38,258 nucleotides of DNA from the NCBI GenBank assembly GCA_964455095.1, contig CAYVUV010000097.1:1-38258 (forward strand), written 5' to 3'. Below are positions 1 to 7,131 of the stretch, piece after piece. The DNA is from CAYVUV01 sp964455095. Its GTDB lineage: Bacteria > Desulfobacterota > Binatia > HRBIN30 > CADEER01. The notes below the pieces were generated by a model. The model worked only from the letters and a program-made list of their open reading frames with translations. It searched no databases and was not told the DNA's origin. Each line of letters opens with the position of its first letter. The first letter of the stretch is position 1. The position numbers and the translations under genes were made by a program.

Positions 1-156
1 GAAGCTGGTGACCAATTGCAGTTGGAATGCCCAGTACGCGAATACCGCCGTGACGAGCAGGACGACGATCGACACCGGGTGACGGAAATCGATCAGCTTG
101 TCGCCGAGCCAGTAGAGTAGGCGCTTGTCCTTGGGAACTTCGTAATCGAGGGCCAT
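1..156 (-). CDS. RND/MMPL-family exporter, N-terminal fragment (runs off the window)
   Basis: Only the first 52 codons are present; the frame stays open to base 1. The start is ATG at 156, preceded by GGAGGA three bases away. The protein begins MALDYEVPKDKRLLYWLGDK, then a FRHP turn and one hydrophobic helix (about residues 27-47). A short cytoplasmic lead, then a helix, then QLQ is how MMPL/RND lipid or hydrophobe exporters begin. Family assignment rests on this short lead and on the neighbour: YCF48-like proteins are commonly encoded directly next to such exporters in Proteobacteria. It lies 25 bases downstream of that gene on the same strand, so co-transcription is likely. Substrate unknown. 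It could instead be another inner-membrane protein with an N-terminal helix. Confidence 0.55.
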   Translation of the reverse strand, partial: MALDYEVPKDKRLLYWLGDKLIDFRHPVSIVVLLVTAVFAYWAFQLQLVTSF

Positions 157-181
157 ACGTCCTCCGTCGCAGTGTCCGGCG

Positions 182-1243
182 TCACCCGATGGAGGGCAGC
201 CAGGTTTGCCCGCCGTCCGTGGTGCGCAGGATCAGGCCGTATCCGCCGACGATCCAGCCGTTGTTCTTGTCGAGGAAATCGATGCCGCGCAGCCAGGTGA
301 CGATCTCCATGCCGAGCGACTGGCGGACCCACGGTGCCCCGGGAGTGACTTGGCGCACCACTTCGCCCGCCGTCCCGACCGCCCAGGCGGTGGTGTCGGG
401 AAACTGGAACGGGTTGTAGAGCGGGTCGATGATCGGGCGATTGAGGTCGAACTTCTCGAACGTCCACTTCGCGCCGGCGTTCTGCGTGCGCGCGATGCGG
501 CCGTCGAGACCGGCGACGAGGCCGTTGGTGCCATCGACGAAGTGCACGCCGAAGAACGTGGGAAGGTCCATCGCATCGAAGATTCCGTCACCGAGCAGCG
601 ATTCCTGCTGCGAGGTCCAGGTCCGACCCGCATCGCTGGTGTAGAAGATGTTGCCGAACTCGCCGACGATCCAGCCGTGCTGTTCGTCGATAAACTGCAC
701 GTCGTAGAGCACCGGCTCCTGGGCCAGCAACGCCTCGTCGGCGCTCAGATGCGACTCGGTGCTCTTGATCTTGGCGAGCGCCCAGGTCTCACCGCCGTTG
801 GTGGTGTGCAGGTACGTGGCGCGATCGCCCACCACCCACCCCTCGCGCTCGTTCACAAAGTCGAGGTCGAACAGGTAGAGGGTCGTGCCGCTGGTCTGCG
901 GCGTCCAGGTCTTCCCGCCGTCCGTCGTGCGCAGGATCAACCCGTCCTGGCCGGAGATCCAGCCCTTGTTGGCGTCGATGAAGTCGACACTGTACAACGC
1001 CTGATCCGTGCCGCTCGGCCGCTGGTCCCAGGTGCGCCCGCCGTCTTCCGTCATCAGGATCTTGCCGCCGTAGCCGACGACGATGGCGCTCTTTTCGCCG
1101 CGCGCGACGACATCGTAGAACTTGTCCGAGAGGCCGATCTTGCGCCCCGCCGGCGGCAAGTCCTCGGGCTTCTCGTTGTGACACCCGACGACAACCAACA
1201 CGATCGCGACGGCCCACCACACCGACGAGCGAAACTGGCGCAT
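182..1243 (-). CDS. YCF48/BNR-repeat lipoprotein
   Basis: 353 residues. The N-terminus is a lipoprotein signal: Arg near the start, a hydrophobic stretch, then VVVGC as lipobox, so Cys21 should be lipidated. The mature part is a run of beta-propeller repeats, each with a BNR/Asp-box core: EDGGRTW, TDGGKTW, TNGGETW, SDAGRTW and a final TDGGQTW, with GWISG/GWVVG-type strands between. This is the YCF48/Hcf136 (photosystem II assembly factor-like) fold. In non-photosynthetic bacteria such proteins are encoded next to RND/MMPL exporters, as here, and are thought to be periplasmic partners of them. ATG at 1243 gives an intact signal peptide and sits behind a purine-rich GGGAGGGGG stretch. Function beyond the fold is inferred. 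Confidence 0.8.
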   Translation of the reverse strand: MRQFRSSVWWAVAIVLVVVGCHNEKPEDLPPAGRKIGLSDKFYDVVARGEKSAIVVGYGGKILMTEDGGRTWDQRPSGTDQALYSVDFIDANKGWISGQDGLILRTTDGGKTWTPQTSGTTLYLFDLDFVNEREGWVVGDRATYLHTTNGGETWALAKIKSTESHLSADEALLAQEPVLYDVQFIDEQHGWIVGEFGNIFYTSDAGRTWTSQQESLLGDGIFDAMDLPTFFGVHFVDGTNGLVAGLDGRIARTQNAGAKWTFEKFDLNRPIIDPLYNPFQFPDTTAWAVGTAGEVVRQVTPGAPWVRQSLGMEIVTWLRGIDFLDKNNGWIVGGYGLILRTTDGGQTWLPSIG

Positions 1244-1334
1244 GCCCCCTCCCTTGGTCCCGCACCGGCGGATGGCCGGTGGCGGATCACCGTGCTCCTA
1301 CCGGTGTCTGGCGCGTGGTGTCAAGGAAAAGGGG

Positions 1335-1796
1335 TCACTTCCCTTTCCCGGTCACGTCTGGCGGAAACCATTTCGGCAGGTCGGGTCGCTCGACGATCTG
1401 CTGCTGATTGATCTTCCAGCGGCCGTCTTCGCGGATCAGCGTGTACAGCTCCTGCTCTTCGACGCCGAGTTGGTTGAGGAACTTGTCCTGCGAGTTGAGC
1501 ACGTTGGGGACGTAGGCTTTGTCGCCCTCGATCTTGCCCGGATAGATGTGGAAGTCGAAGATCTTGGCCTCGGCCATCTGCATGACCCACTGCTGCTCCT
1601 TGGCCCATTCCTCGAGGCTCTTGTTGGCCGCCATCGATTTGGACACGAACGGGTAGGCGGCGCGAAAGTCTCCCGCCTTGAAGGCAGTCAGATACTGCTT
1701 GACCGTTTCCTCGGGCGTCAGCTCCGCGGCCCCGACCGCGCCGGCGCAGAGCAGCGCCACGGCCGCCGCCGCCATCCATCGCTGTGCGAGCATCAT
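1335..1796 (-). CDS. exported NTF2-like (DUF4878-type) protein
   Basis: 153 residues. A frame open further upstream would overlap ptsP; I place the start at ATG 1796 (MMLAQRW), because GAGGAGG lies just upstream and a clean signal peptide follows (hydrophobic core ending AVGA-AEL, cleavage near residue 24). The mature part opens TPEETVKQYLTAFKAGDF, the usual first helix of NTF2-like/DUF4878 stress or lumazine-binding folds. It ends with a strand pair around DGRWKINQQQI, also typical of the fold. It starts 20 bases after the ptsP stop and lies about 90 bases before the YCF48 gene, so the four minus-strand genes here may form one unit. No catalytic residues can be assigned; it may be a binding or accessory protein. 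Confidence 0.6.
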   Translation of the reverse strand: MMLAQRWMAAAAVALLCAGAVGAAELTPEETVKQYLTAFKAGDFRAAYPFVSKSMAANKSLEEWAKEQQWVMQMAEAKIFDFHIYPGKIEGDKAYVPNVLNSQDKFLNQLGVEEQELYTLIREDGRWKINQQQIVERPDLPKWFPPDVTGKGK

Positions 1797-1816
1797 CAGT
1801 CCTCCTCGCGCGTACC

Positions 1817-4234
1817 TTAGTGATAGGTCTCCATCAGGTCGATCAACTCGAGCGAGCGCATGCGCTCGAAGACGTGGCGCTTGACCTCCTTGACCGTCGC
1901 CATGGCACACACCTCCTCGGCGAGGCGTTCGGCCGCGGAAAGGTCGACGGCGCGGATCAGGCGCTTGATCACCGGGATGAAGAACGCGCTCATGCTCATG
2001 TCGCGCAACCCGAGGCCGATGAGCACCAGGGTGCAGACCGGGTCGGCGGCCATCTCGCCGCACAGGGACACCGGCTTGCCGGCGGCGGCCGCGCAGCGCA
2101 CCGTACTCGACACCGCGCGCAGCACGGCCGGGTGGAGCGGCTCATAGAGCGAGGCCACCTTGCGGTTGTTGCGGTCGACCGCGAGCAGATACTGAATGAG
2201 GTCGTTGGTGCCGATGCTGAAGAAATCGACCTCGGCAATCAGATGGTCGGCGAGTTGCACGGCCGAGGGCACCTCGACCATGACGCCGATCGGCAGGTCC
2301 GGGTCGAAGGCGTGCCCCTCGCGGCGCAGTTCGTCGCGTGCCTCCTCGACCAGATCCTTGCTGCGCCGAATCTCCTCCAGGCTCGAGATCATGGGAAACA
2401 TCAGGCGCACCGGCCCGAAGGCGCTGGCGCGCAGGATGGCGCGCAGCTGCACCTTGAACATCTCGGTCATCTCGAGCGAAATGCGAATCGAGCGCCAACC
2501 GAGGAACGGGTTGGCTTCGCGCGGCACGTGCAGGTACGGCGGATACTTGTCGGCGCCGAGATCGAGCGTGCGGATGGTGAGCGGCAGGCTCTCGGCGCTG
2601 CGCACCACGCGCTCGTAGAGCATCACCTGCTCGGCCTCGGTGAGAAAGTCGCGGTGGCTGAGAAAGGCGATCTCGGTGCGGTACAACCCGACGCGGTCGG
2701 CGCCGTGGCGGCGCGCCACGGCGAGATCGCCGAGCAGGCCGATGTTGGCGCCGAGCGAGATGCGACAGCCGTCGCGTGTCTCGGCGGGCAGGGTGCGCAG
2801 ACTGTCGAGCTCGCGGTTGAACGTCCGATACTCCAGGCGCAAGCGCTCGTACTCGCGCAACACCTCGATGCTCGGGTTGACGTACACCGACCCGGCGTTG
2901 CCGTCGGCAATCAGGTGATCGCCCTCGTGGATCTCCTCCAGCCGTTCGACGCCGACGACGGTCGGGATCTCGAGCGACTTGGCGAGAATCGACGCGTGCG
3001 AGGTCACGCCGCCGGTGCCCATGACCAGGCCCTTCAACTGCTCGCGCTCGATCCACATGATGTCCGACAGCGACAGCTCCGGCGCCACCAGCACCACGGC
3101 GCTGGCAAACGACCGGTCGCGCTCGGCGACCCCGAGCAGATTGCGCAACACGCGCTGGCCAATGTCCTTGATGTCGAGGGCGCGCTCCTGCATGTACGCG
3201 TCGGCGAGCCCGGCGAACTCCGCCACCATCTCGCCCACCACGCGCTCGAGCGCCGACTCGGCGGTGGCACCGTCGGTAACCTGCGCCGCCACACGGCTGC
3301 CGAAGCTGGCGTCGGTCAGCATCAGGCGCTGCGCGTCGAACAGCGCCGCGTCGATCTCCGGAAACGAAGTCTGCACGTGCGCCTTCAGGCGCTCGAGCTC
3401 CTCCACCGAGCGTTTGACGGCCTGTTGATAGCGCCGCAACTCCGCCTTCGCGCCGCGCGGGCGTTTGGCCGGAATGCCGGCGAAGCTGACTTCCGGGGCG
3501 AGCAAGTGGGCGCGGCCGATGCCGAAGCCCGGCGCCGCCGGCCAACCGGTCAAGCGCACCGCGGTGGCCGGCTGCGGCTTGCGCGCCGAGGGTTGCTCGC
3601 GCTCGTAGGCCTGTAGGCGCTTGACGGCGTCGAGCATGCGCTCCTGATAGCCGCGCCGCTCTTCTTCTTTGCTCTCCAGGCTTTCGAGCAGGCTGAGCTG
3701 TGCCAGCAGGCCGCCGATCGGCACCACCACCGCCTTGAGCAGGCGCACCTCGTCGCGGGTGAACCGCCGCCGTCGCGACGTCTGCACGACCAGCACGCCG
3801 AGCGCCTCGCGCTTCTCGAAGATCGGCACCCCCAGGAACGAGTGATACTTTTCCTCGCCGGTCTCCGGGAAGTACTTGTAGCGGGGGTGGGCGAGCGCAT
3901 CGATCGCCATCACCGGTTCGCCCTTCTCGATCGCGAAGCCGGTGAGCCCCTCGTCCACGCCCATGCTGACCGACCCCACCGAGGCCGGATCGAGCCCCTT
4001 GGTGGCGAGCAACACGAGCTGTTGGGTGCCCGCCGTCAGCCGATAGAGCGAGCACACCTCCATGTCGAGCCGGTCGGCCACAAGGTGGACGATGCGCCCG
4101 ACCGTGGAGCGGATGTCGCCCGACTCGCCGATGACGGTGCCGACGTCCTCCAACAAGAGGAGCCCGCGCCCTCGACCCGCACGCCCCGCCCGCAGGCGTT
4201 GCGGCGTGGTCATCTGGTGCCCCGCTCGTTCCAT
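1817..4234 (-). CDS. ptsP: GAF-domain phosphoenolpyruvate-protein phosphotransferase (PtsP, enzyme I-Ntr type)
   Basis: 805 residues from ATG 4234. A longer frame opens at 4282 and ATG 4213 is also possible; none has a convincing ribosome site. Domain order: GAF (about 25-185, including the KGLDPASVGSVSMGVDEGLTGF core), coiled linker (190-225), PEP-utiliser N-terminal/HPr-binding domain (235-375), swivelling phosphohistidine domain with the GGVTSHASILAKS motif (phospho-His413), and a TIM-barrel PEP-binding domain with GLYRTE and the LCGEMA motif (catalytic Cys725). E. coli PtsP is 748 residues, so the length fits. This protein starts the nitrogen-type phosphorelay from PEP to NPr and EIIA-Ntr, which regulates potassium, nitrogen and envelope processes. 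NPr and EIIA-Ntr genes are not in the window. Confidence 0.92.
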   Translation of the reverse strand: MERAGHQMTTPQRLRAGRAGRGRGLLLLEDVGTVIGESGDIRSTVGRIVHLVADRLDMEVCSLYRLTAGTQQLVLLATKGLDPASVGSVSMGVDEGLTGFAIEKGEPVMAIDALAHPRYKYFPETGEEKYHSFLGVPIFEKREALGVLVVQTSRRRRFTRDEVRLLKAVVVPIGGLLAQLSLLESLESKEEERRGYQERMLDAVKRLQAYEREQPSARKPQPATAVRLTGWPAAPGFGIGRAHLLAPEVSFAGIPAKRPRGAKAELRRYQQAVKRSVEELERLKAHVQTSFPEIDAALFDAQRLMLTDASFGSRVAAQVTDGATAESALERVVGEMVAEFAGLADAYMQERALDIKDIGQRVLRNLLGVAERDRSFASAVVLVAPELSLSDIMWIEREQLKGLVMGTGGVTSHASILAKSLEIPTVVGVERLEEIHEGDHLIADGNAGSVYVNPSIEVLREYERLRLEYRTFNRELDSLRTLPAETRDGCRISLGANIGLLGDLAVARRHGADRVGLYRTEIAFLSHRDFLTEAEQVMLYERVVRSAESLPLTIRTLDLGADKYPPYLHVPREANPFLGWRSIRISLEMTEMFKVQLRAILRASAFGPVRLMFPMISSLEEIRRSKDLVEEARDELRREGHAFDPDLPIGVMVEVPSAVQLADHLIAEVDFFSIGTNDLIQYLLAVDRNNRKVASLYEPLHPAVLRAVSSTVRCAAAAGKPVSLCGEMAADPVCTLVLIGLGLRDMSMSAFFIPVIKRLIRAVDLSAAERLAEEVCAMATVKEVKRHVFERMRSLELIDLMETYH

Positions 4235-4340
4235 GTCGGCCGCAAGCTCGCAGTCTATAGCGCACGGCGCCGCGAGCGACAACGCGGCCTGGCCGTATGT
4301 GGAAACGCCACCCGGGGGGCGCGTCCGGCCGTGCTTGCAC

Positions 4341-5210
4341 CTAGGTGCGGGGCGCCGGATTGGACGGCTGGCCGAACGCGATGGCGGCGTAGCTGACGCA
4401 GTGCGCGTAGTCGCCGGTCACGTCGAGCGAGGTCTGATAGGCGAGCAGCCGCCCCGGGTGGAGCGGCCCGGCCCAGGTCAAAAAAGCGGCAATCGGCGCG
4501 CGGCCGCAAATGGTCGCGCCGGTGTCGGCGACGTAGCGACGGAATCCGGCCGCGTCGCCGCGCAGCACCGGCGCGATGGCGCCGAAGTCGAGCGCCCGCA
4601 GGGCGGCACGCACCGCCGCCGCGCTCACCGCCGCAAAGGGCTCATAGCCGAACCGCGCCCCGTAGTGCGTGAAGTCGGAGCTGACGATAAACAGCGTGTC
4701 CTCGTCGGCCAGCGCCGCGAGCAACACCGCCACCCGCGCCGCATCACCCGCTTCGAGCTCGCCGACCAACAGCGGCACGACCGCTGCCCCGGGGAGCGCG
4801 CGCTGCACGAACGGCAGCTGGATCTCGAGCGCGTGCTCGTCCTGAAACGGCCGCGGATCGCGCCGCACCAACGCGTCCGGCGGCCACGCCGCCCACGCCG
4901 GATCGATGGCCACCCTGCCGAGGGGCGTCTCGAACGCATCGGCGTCCAGCACGGCGACTCCGGCGTAGACATGGCGATGGCTCGGCGCCAGAATCACCGC
5001 CCGCCGCCACGGTTGCGCCCGCGCGGCGCGGTACGCCGCGGCCGCGACGGCGCCGCTGTACTGGGACCCGGCGTGCGGAACGATCACGCCGGCGAGCGTT
5101 CCACCGGGACCCTCCGGCGCCTCGGCGAGCAGGCCGTCGACCAGCGCACCGAGCGTCTCGGCGTCGGCGGGATACCAGGTTCCGGCCAGAGTGGACCGTT
5201 TGAGCTGCAC
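4341..5210 (-). CDS. amrB: MEMO1-family protein (AmmeMemoRadiSam system protein B)
   Basis: 289 residues from GTG 5210, which has AGGGG eight bases upstream and follows the YbeD-like stop by 16 bases. The frame stays open to 5270, but that extension would overlap the upstream gene. MEMO hallmarks are in order: AGTWYPAD near the N-terminus, VPHAG (His46), APSHRH (His78), DEHALEIQLPF (His126), SSDFTHYG, and ICGRAPI (Cys235). By position His46, His78 and Cys235 match the copper/iron-binding triad of human MEMO1. Bacterial members often sit with an AMMECR1-domain gene and a radical SAM gene. Neither partner is in this window, so the 'system' label is by family only. Last gene of a tight three-gene operon. 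Biochemical role not established. Confidence 0.88.
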   Translation of the reverse strand: MQLKRSTLAGTWYPADAETLGALVDGLLAEAPEGPGGTLAGVIVPHAGSQYSGAVAAAAYRAARAQPWRRAVILAPSHRHVYAGVAVLDADAFETPLGRVAIDPAWAAWPPDALVRRDPRPFQDEHALEIQLPFVQRALPGAAVVPLLVGELEAGDAARVAVLLAALADEDTLFIVSSDFTHYGARFGYEPFAAVSAAAVRAALRALDFGAIAPVLRGDAAGFRRYVADTGATICGRAPIAAFLTWAGPLHPGRLLAYQTSLDVTGDYAHCVSYAAIAFGQPSNPAPRT

Positions 5211-5226
5211 GGCGGCATCCCCTGCG

Positions 5227-5499
5227 TTAGATGTACAGCAGGACCTCTTCCTCGGCGCGCAGATCGACATAGACCCGCTCGAGCTGCTCGCGGCTGTGGA
5301 CGTGCGCGACGACCGTCACGCTCTGGTAGCGGCCGGCGGCGCTGGCGCGCACCTTCATGCTGTCGAGCGGCACGGCGCCGAGCGTCGCACCGATGATGGT
5401 GCGCACGCGTTCGGCAAAGGTCTCCGAGGTGCGGCCGAAGATCTTGAACGTGTAGAAGCAGGGAAACTGCTCCAGCGTCGGGACGTCGTCACTCGCCAT
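5227..5499 (-). CDS. DUF493/YbeD-family protein
   Basis: 90 residues from ATG 5499, behind GGGAGC. The last bases of the upstream CxxC gene overlap this start by 11 bases, which suggests translational coupling. Features of DUF493: an N-terminal FPCFYTFKIFGR strand, a helix (TSETFAERVRTII), then SxxGRYQSVTVVAHVHSREQLERVY with the ferredoxin-like beta-alpha-beta pattern. The E. coli relative YbeD has an ACT-like fold and is proposed to be regulatory; no enzyme activity is known. The length matches the family (about 87-95). Position between a zinc-ribbon-like protein and MEMO/AmrB gives no firm functional hint. Confidence 0.82.
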   Translation of the reverse strand: MASDDVPTLEQFPCFYTFKIFGRTSETFAERVRTIIGATLGAVPLDSMKVRASAAGRYQSVTVVAHVHSREQLERVYVDLRAEEEVLLYI

Positions 5500-5800
5500 C
5501 GGGTGCTCCCTGGTCGCCGGCTCGTTCGGGCCGGAACCGTTCTTCGCGCGTGCGCTGTACGCCCTCGTCAAGATAGCACTCGGCGCAAGTGACCACCTCC
5601 ACGCTGCTCAGCAAGCGCTGAAATTCCACCGTCTCGCCATTGTCCATCGAGATCCGAGCCAGCTCGACGGGACCGGTGTGCAGCGAGTAGTAGTCGACGT
5701 GGTACCCCGTCCGGGTGTGAATGGTCTCGTGCACCGGCCGCCCGCAGTGGTCGCAGCGGAGGGCGGGCCCATGCACCGACAGCGGACCCTGCGCGATCAT
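5489..5800 (-). CDS. small protein with two CxxC pairs (putative zinc ribbon)
   Basis: 103 residues from ATG 5800. Two knuckles are visible: RCDHCGRP (Cys16, Cys19) and VTCAECYL (Cys72, Cys75), about 52 residues apart, enough for one four-Cys metal site. Between them are alternating polar and hydrophobic strands (GYHVDYYSLHTGPVELARI), and the C-terminus is charged. I do not recognise a named family. It is the first gene of the operon with the YbeD-like and MEMO genes. No signal peptide, so probably cytoplasmic. A metal-binding or nucleic-acid-binding role is plausible but not shown. Confidence 0.6.
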   Translation of the reverse strand: MIAQGPLSVHGPALRCDHCGRPVHETIHTRTGYHVDYYSLHTGPVELARISMDNGETVEFQRLLSSVEVVTCAECYLDEGVQRTREERFRPERAGDQGAPDGE

Positions 5801-5853
5801 CCCGCCGCTATCTTACCTGCAGCGCGCGCGGCGCGCCAAGCACACGCAACGGG

Positions 5854-7017
5854 TCAGGCCCGCGGCAGGTGCATCGAAAAACAGCTCCCGGCGCCGGGAC
5901 GGCTCTCGACCCCGACGCGGCCGCCGTGCGCCTCGGCGACACCGCGCACCAACGCTAGTCCGAGGCCGAGACCGCGGGCGCCGAAGGCGAACAGACCCGA
6001 GCCGTGCAACAGCGGATCGCCGCCGGCGGCGGAGAACGGTTCGAAGATCTCGTCCAGGTGCTCGGCCGCGATGCCTACACCGGTGTCGCGCACCGCCAGG
6101 ACGGCGGACGCGGCGTCGTGTCGCACCTCGATCCGCACCGTACCGCCGTCCGGCGTCCAACGCACCGCGTTGGTCAGCAAGCTCCACAACGCCGCGCGCA
6201 CCCAGCCGCCATCGGCCCGCACCTCGCCGGCCTCACCCTCGGTCGCGATCGTCAGGCTGCGCTCGCGCAGCGCCGCGCGCAGCGCCGCCGCAACCTGTTC
6301 CGCCAGCACCGCGAGGTCGACCGCTTCGCGGCGCACGCGCAGCGCACCCTGACCCACGCGCGCCCCGGTATGCATCTGCGCGACGCCGCGCGCCAACCAC
6401 TGTCCGGCGCGGTCCGCCGTCTGGCGCCACTCCACCGCCGCCGCGGGTAGCTCGACGGCGGCGAGTAACTCGAGCGCGTTGAGGAGGATGTGCAAGGGCG
6501 TGCCGAGCTCGTGCGCTGTCAGCAGCAGCAAGCGGCTCTTCTGGTCCGCCTCGCGGCGCGCCCGCCCGCAGGCCGTCTCCAGCGCGGCGAGCAGGCGTTG
6601 GCGCTCGGCCTCGACCGCCCGGCGCTCGAGACCGCGGCGCACGACCAGACGCAGCTCGCGCGCGTCCCACGGTTTGGTCAGCACGTGGTACACGTGCCCG
6701 GCGTTGACCGCGTCGATCAGCATCGACACGTCGGCATAGCCGGTGAGGACGACGCGCACGAGCTGCGGAAAGGCGCACACGGTGTGGCGCAGGAACTCGT
6801 TGCCGGACATTCCCGGCATGCGCTGGTCGGTGATCACCAGCTCGACGGGCTCGCGCGCCAGGATCTCGAGCGCCTCGGCGCCGCTGCCAGCCGCGAGCAC
6901 GGCACAATCCTCAAACAGAGCGCGGCGGACGGCGCGTTGGTTGATCGGCTCGTCATCGACCGCCAGCACCAACGGCATTCCCGCCGTCGGCCCGGCATGC
7001 GGTCCAGCGCTGGCCAT
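5854..7017 (-). CDS. receiver-histidine kinase hybrid (N-terminal response-regulator domain)
   Basis: 387 residues from ATG 7017; a TTG at 7038 or ATG at 6978 are alternatives, and no start has a strong ribosome site. Residues 17-130 are a CheY-like receiver: acidic pair DDE, phospho-acceptor Asp64 in VITDQRMPG, switch Thr in VLTGY and Lys in LTKPWD. A helix leads to a HisKA-like dimerisation helix with TAHELGTPLHILLNALELL (His169). The HATPase domain follows: N box LLTNAVRW, G1 DTGVGI, F box EIFEPF, G2 GLGLGLALV. No membrane helix or sensor domain, so it should be cytoplasmic and take input from another kinase. The receiver resembles those in RpfG-type regulators (KPWD). No partner regulator is adjacent. 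Confidence 0.85.
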   Translation of the reverse strand: MASAGPHAGPTAGMPLVLAVDDEPINQRAVRRALFEDCAVLAAGSGAEALEILAREPVELVITDQRMPGMSGNEFLRHTVCAFPQLVRVVLTGYADVSMLIDAVNAGHVYHVLTKPWDARELRLVVRRGLERRAVEAERQRLLAALETACGRARREADQKSRLLLLTAHELGTPLHILLNALELLAAVELPAAAVEWRQTADRAGQWLARGVAQMHTGARVGQGALRVRREAVDLAVLAEQVAAALRAALRERSLTIATEGEAGEVRADGGWVRAALWSLLTNAVRWTPDGGTVRIEVRHDAASAVLAVRDTGVGIAAEHLDEIFEPFSAAGGDPLLHGSGLFAFGARGLGLGLALVRGVAEAHGGRVGVESRPGAGSCFSMHLPRA

Positions 7018-7110
7018 GCGTTCGCAACCCGCCACCAACCTACCGGACTGGGATTAGTTATGCAAACTAAACAGCAATACCGATCGCGCTACAATCGAGA
7101 CAGATCACAA

Positions 7111-7126
7111 GAGGGCGCGTGCCCTC
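7111..7126 (-). terminator. hairpin just downstream of recQ
   Basis: A perfect six-base stem, GAGGGC with GCCCTC, around a GCGT loop. Its right edge lies five bases past the recQ stop (recQ reads leftward). In the recQ direction it is followed by a moderately T-rich stretch (TTGTGATCTGTC). It separates recQ from the hybrid kinase gene and is plausible as a weak intrinsic terminator. There is no long U tract. Confidence 0.45.
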
Positions 7127-7131
7127 ATGGC

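Noticed and set aside
1784..3616. Long plus-strand open frame of 610 codons opposite ptsP
   Set aside because: A shadow of GC-rich third positions in ptsP; no signature motifs, and rich in His, Arg, Gln. Many similar shadows lie opposite or in other frames of recQ, mrcB, rsmA and other genes.
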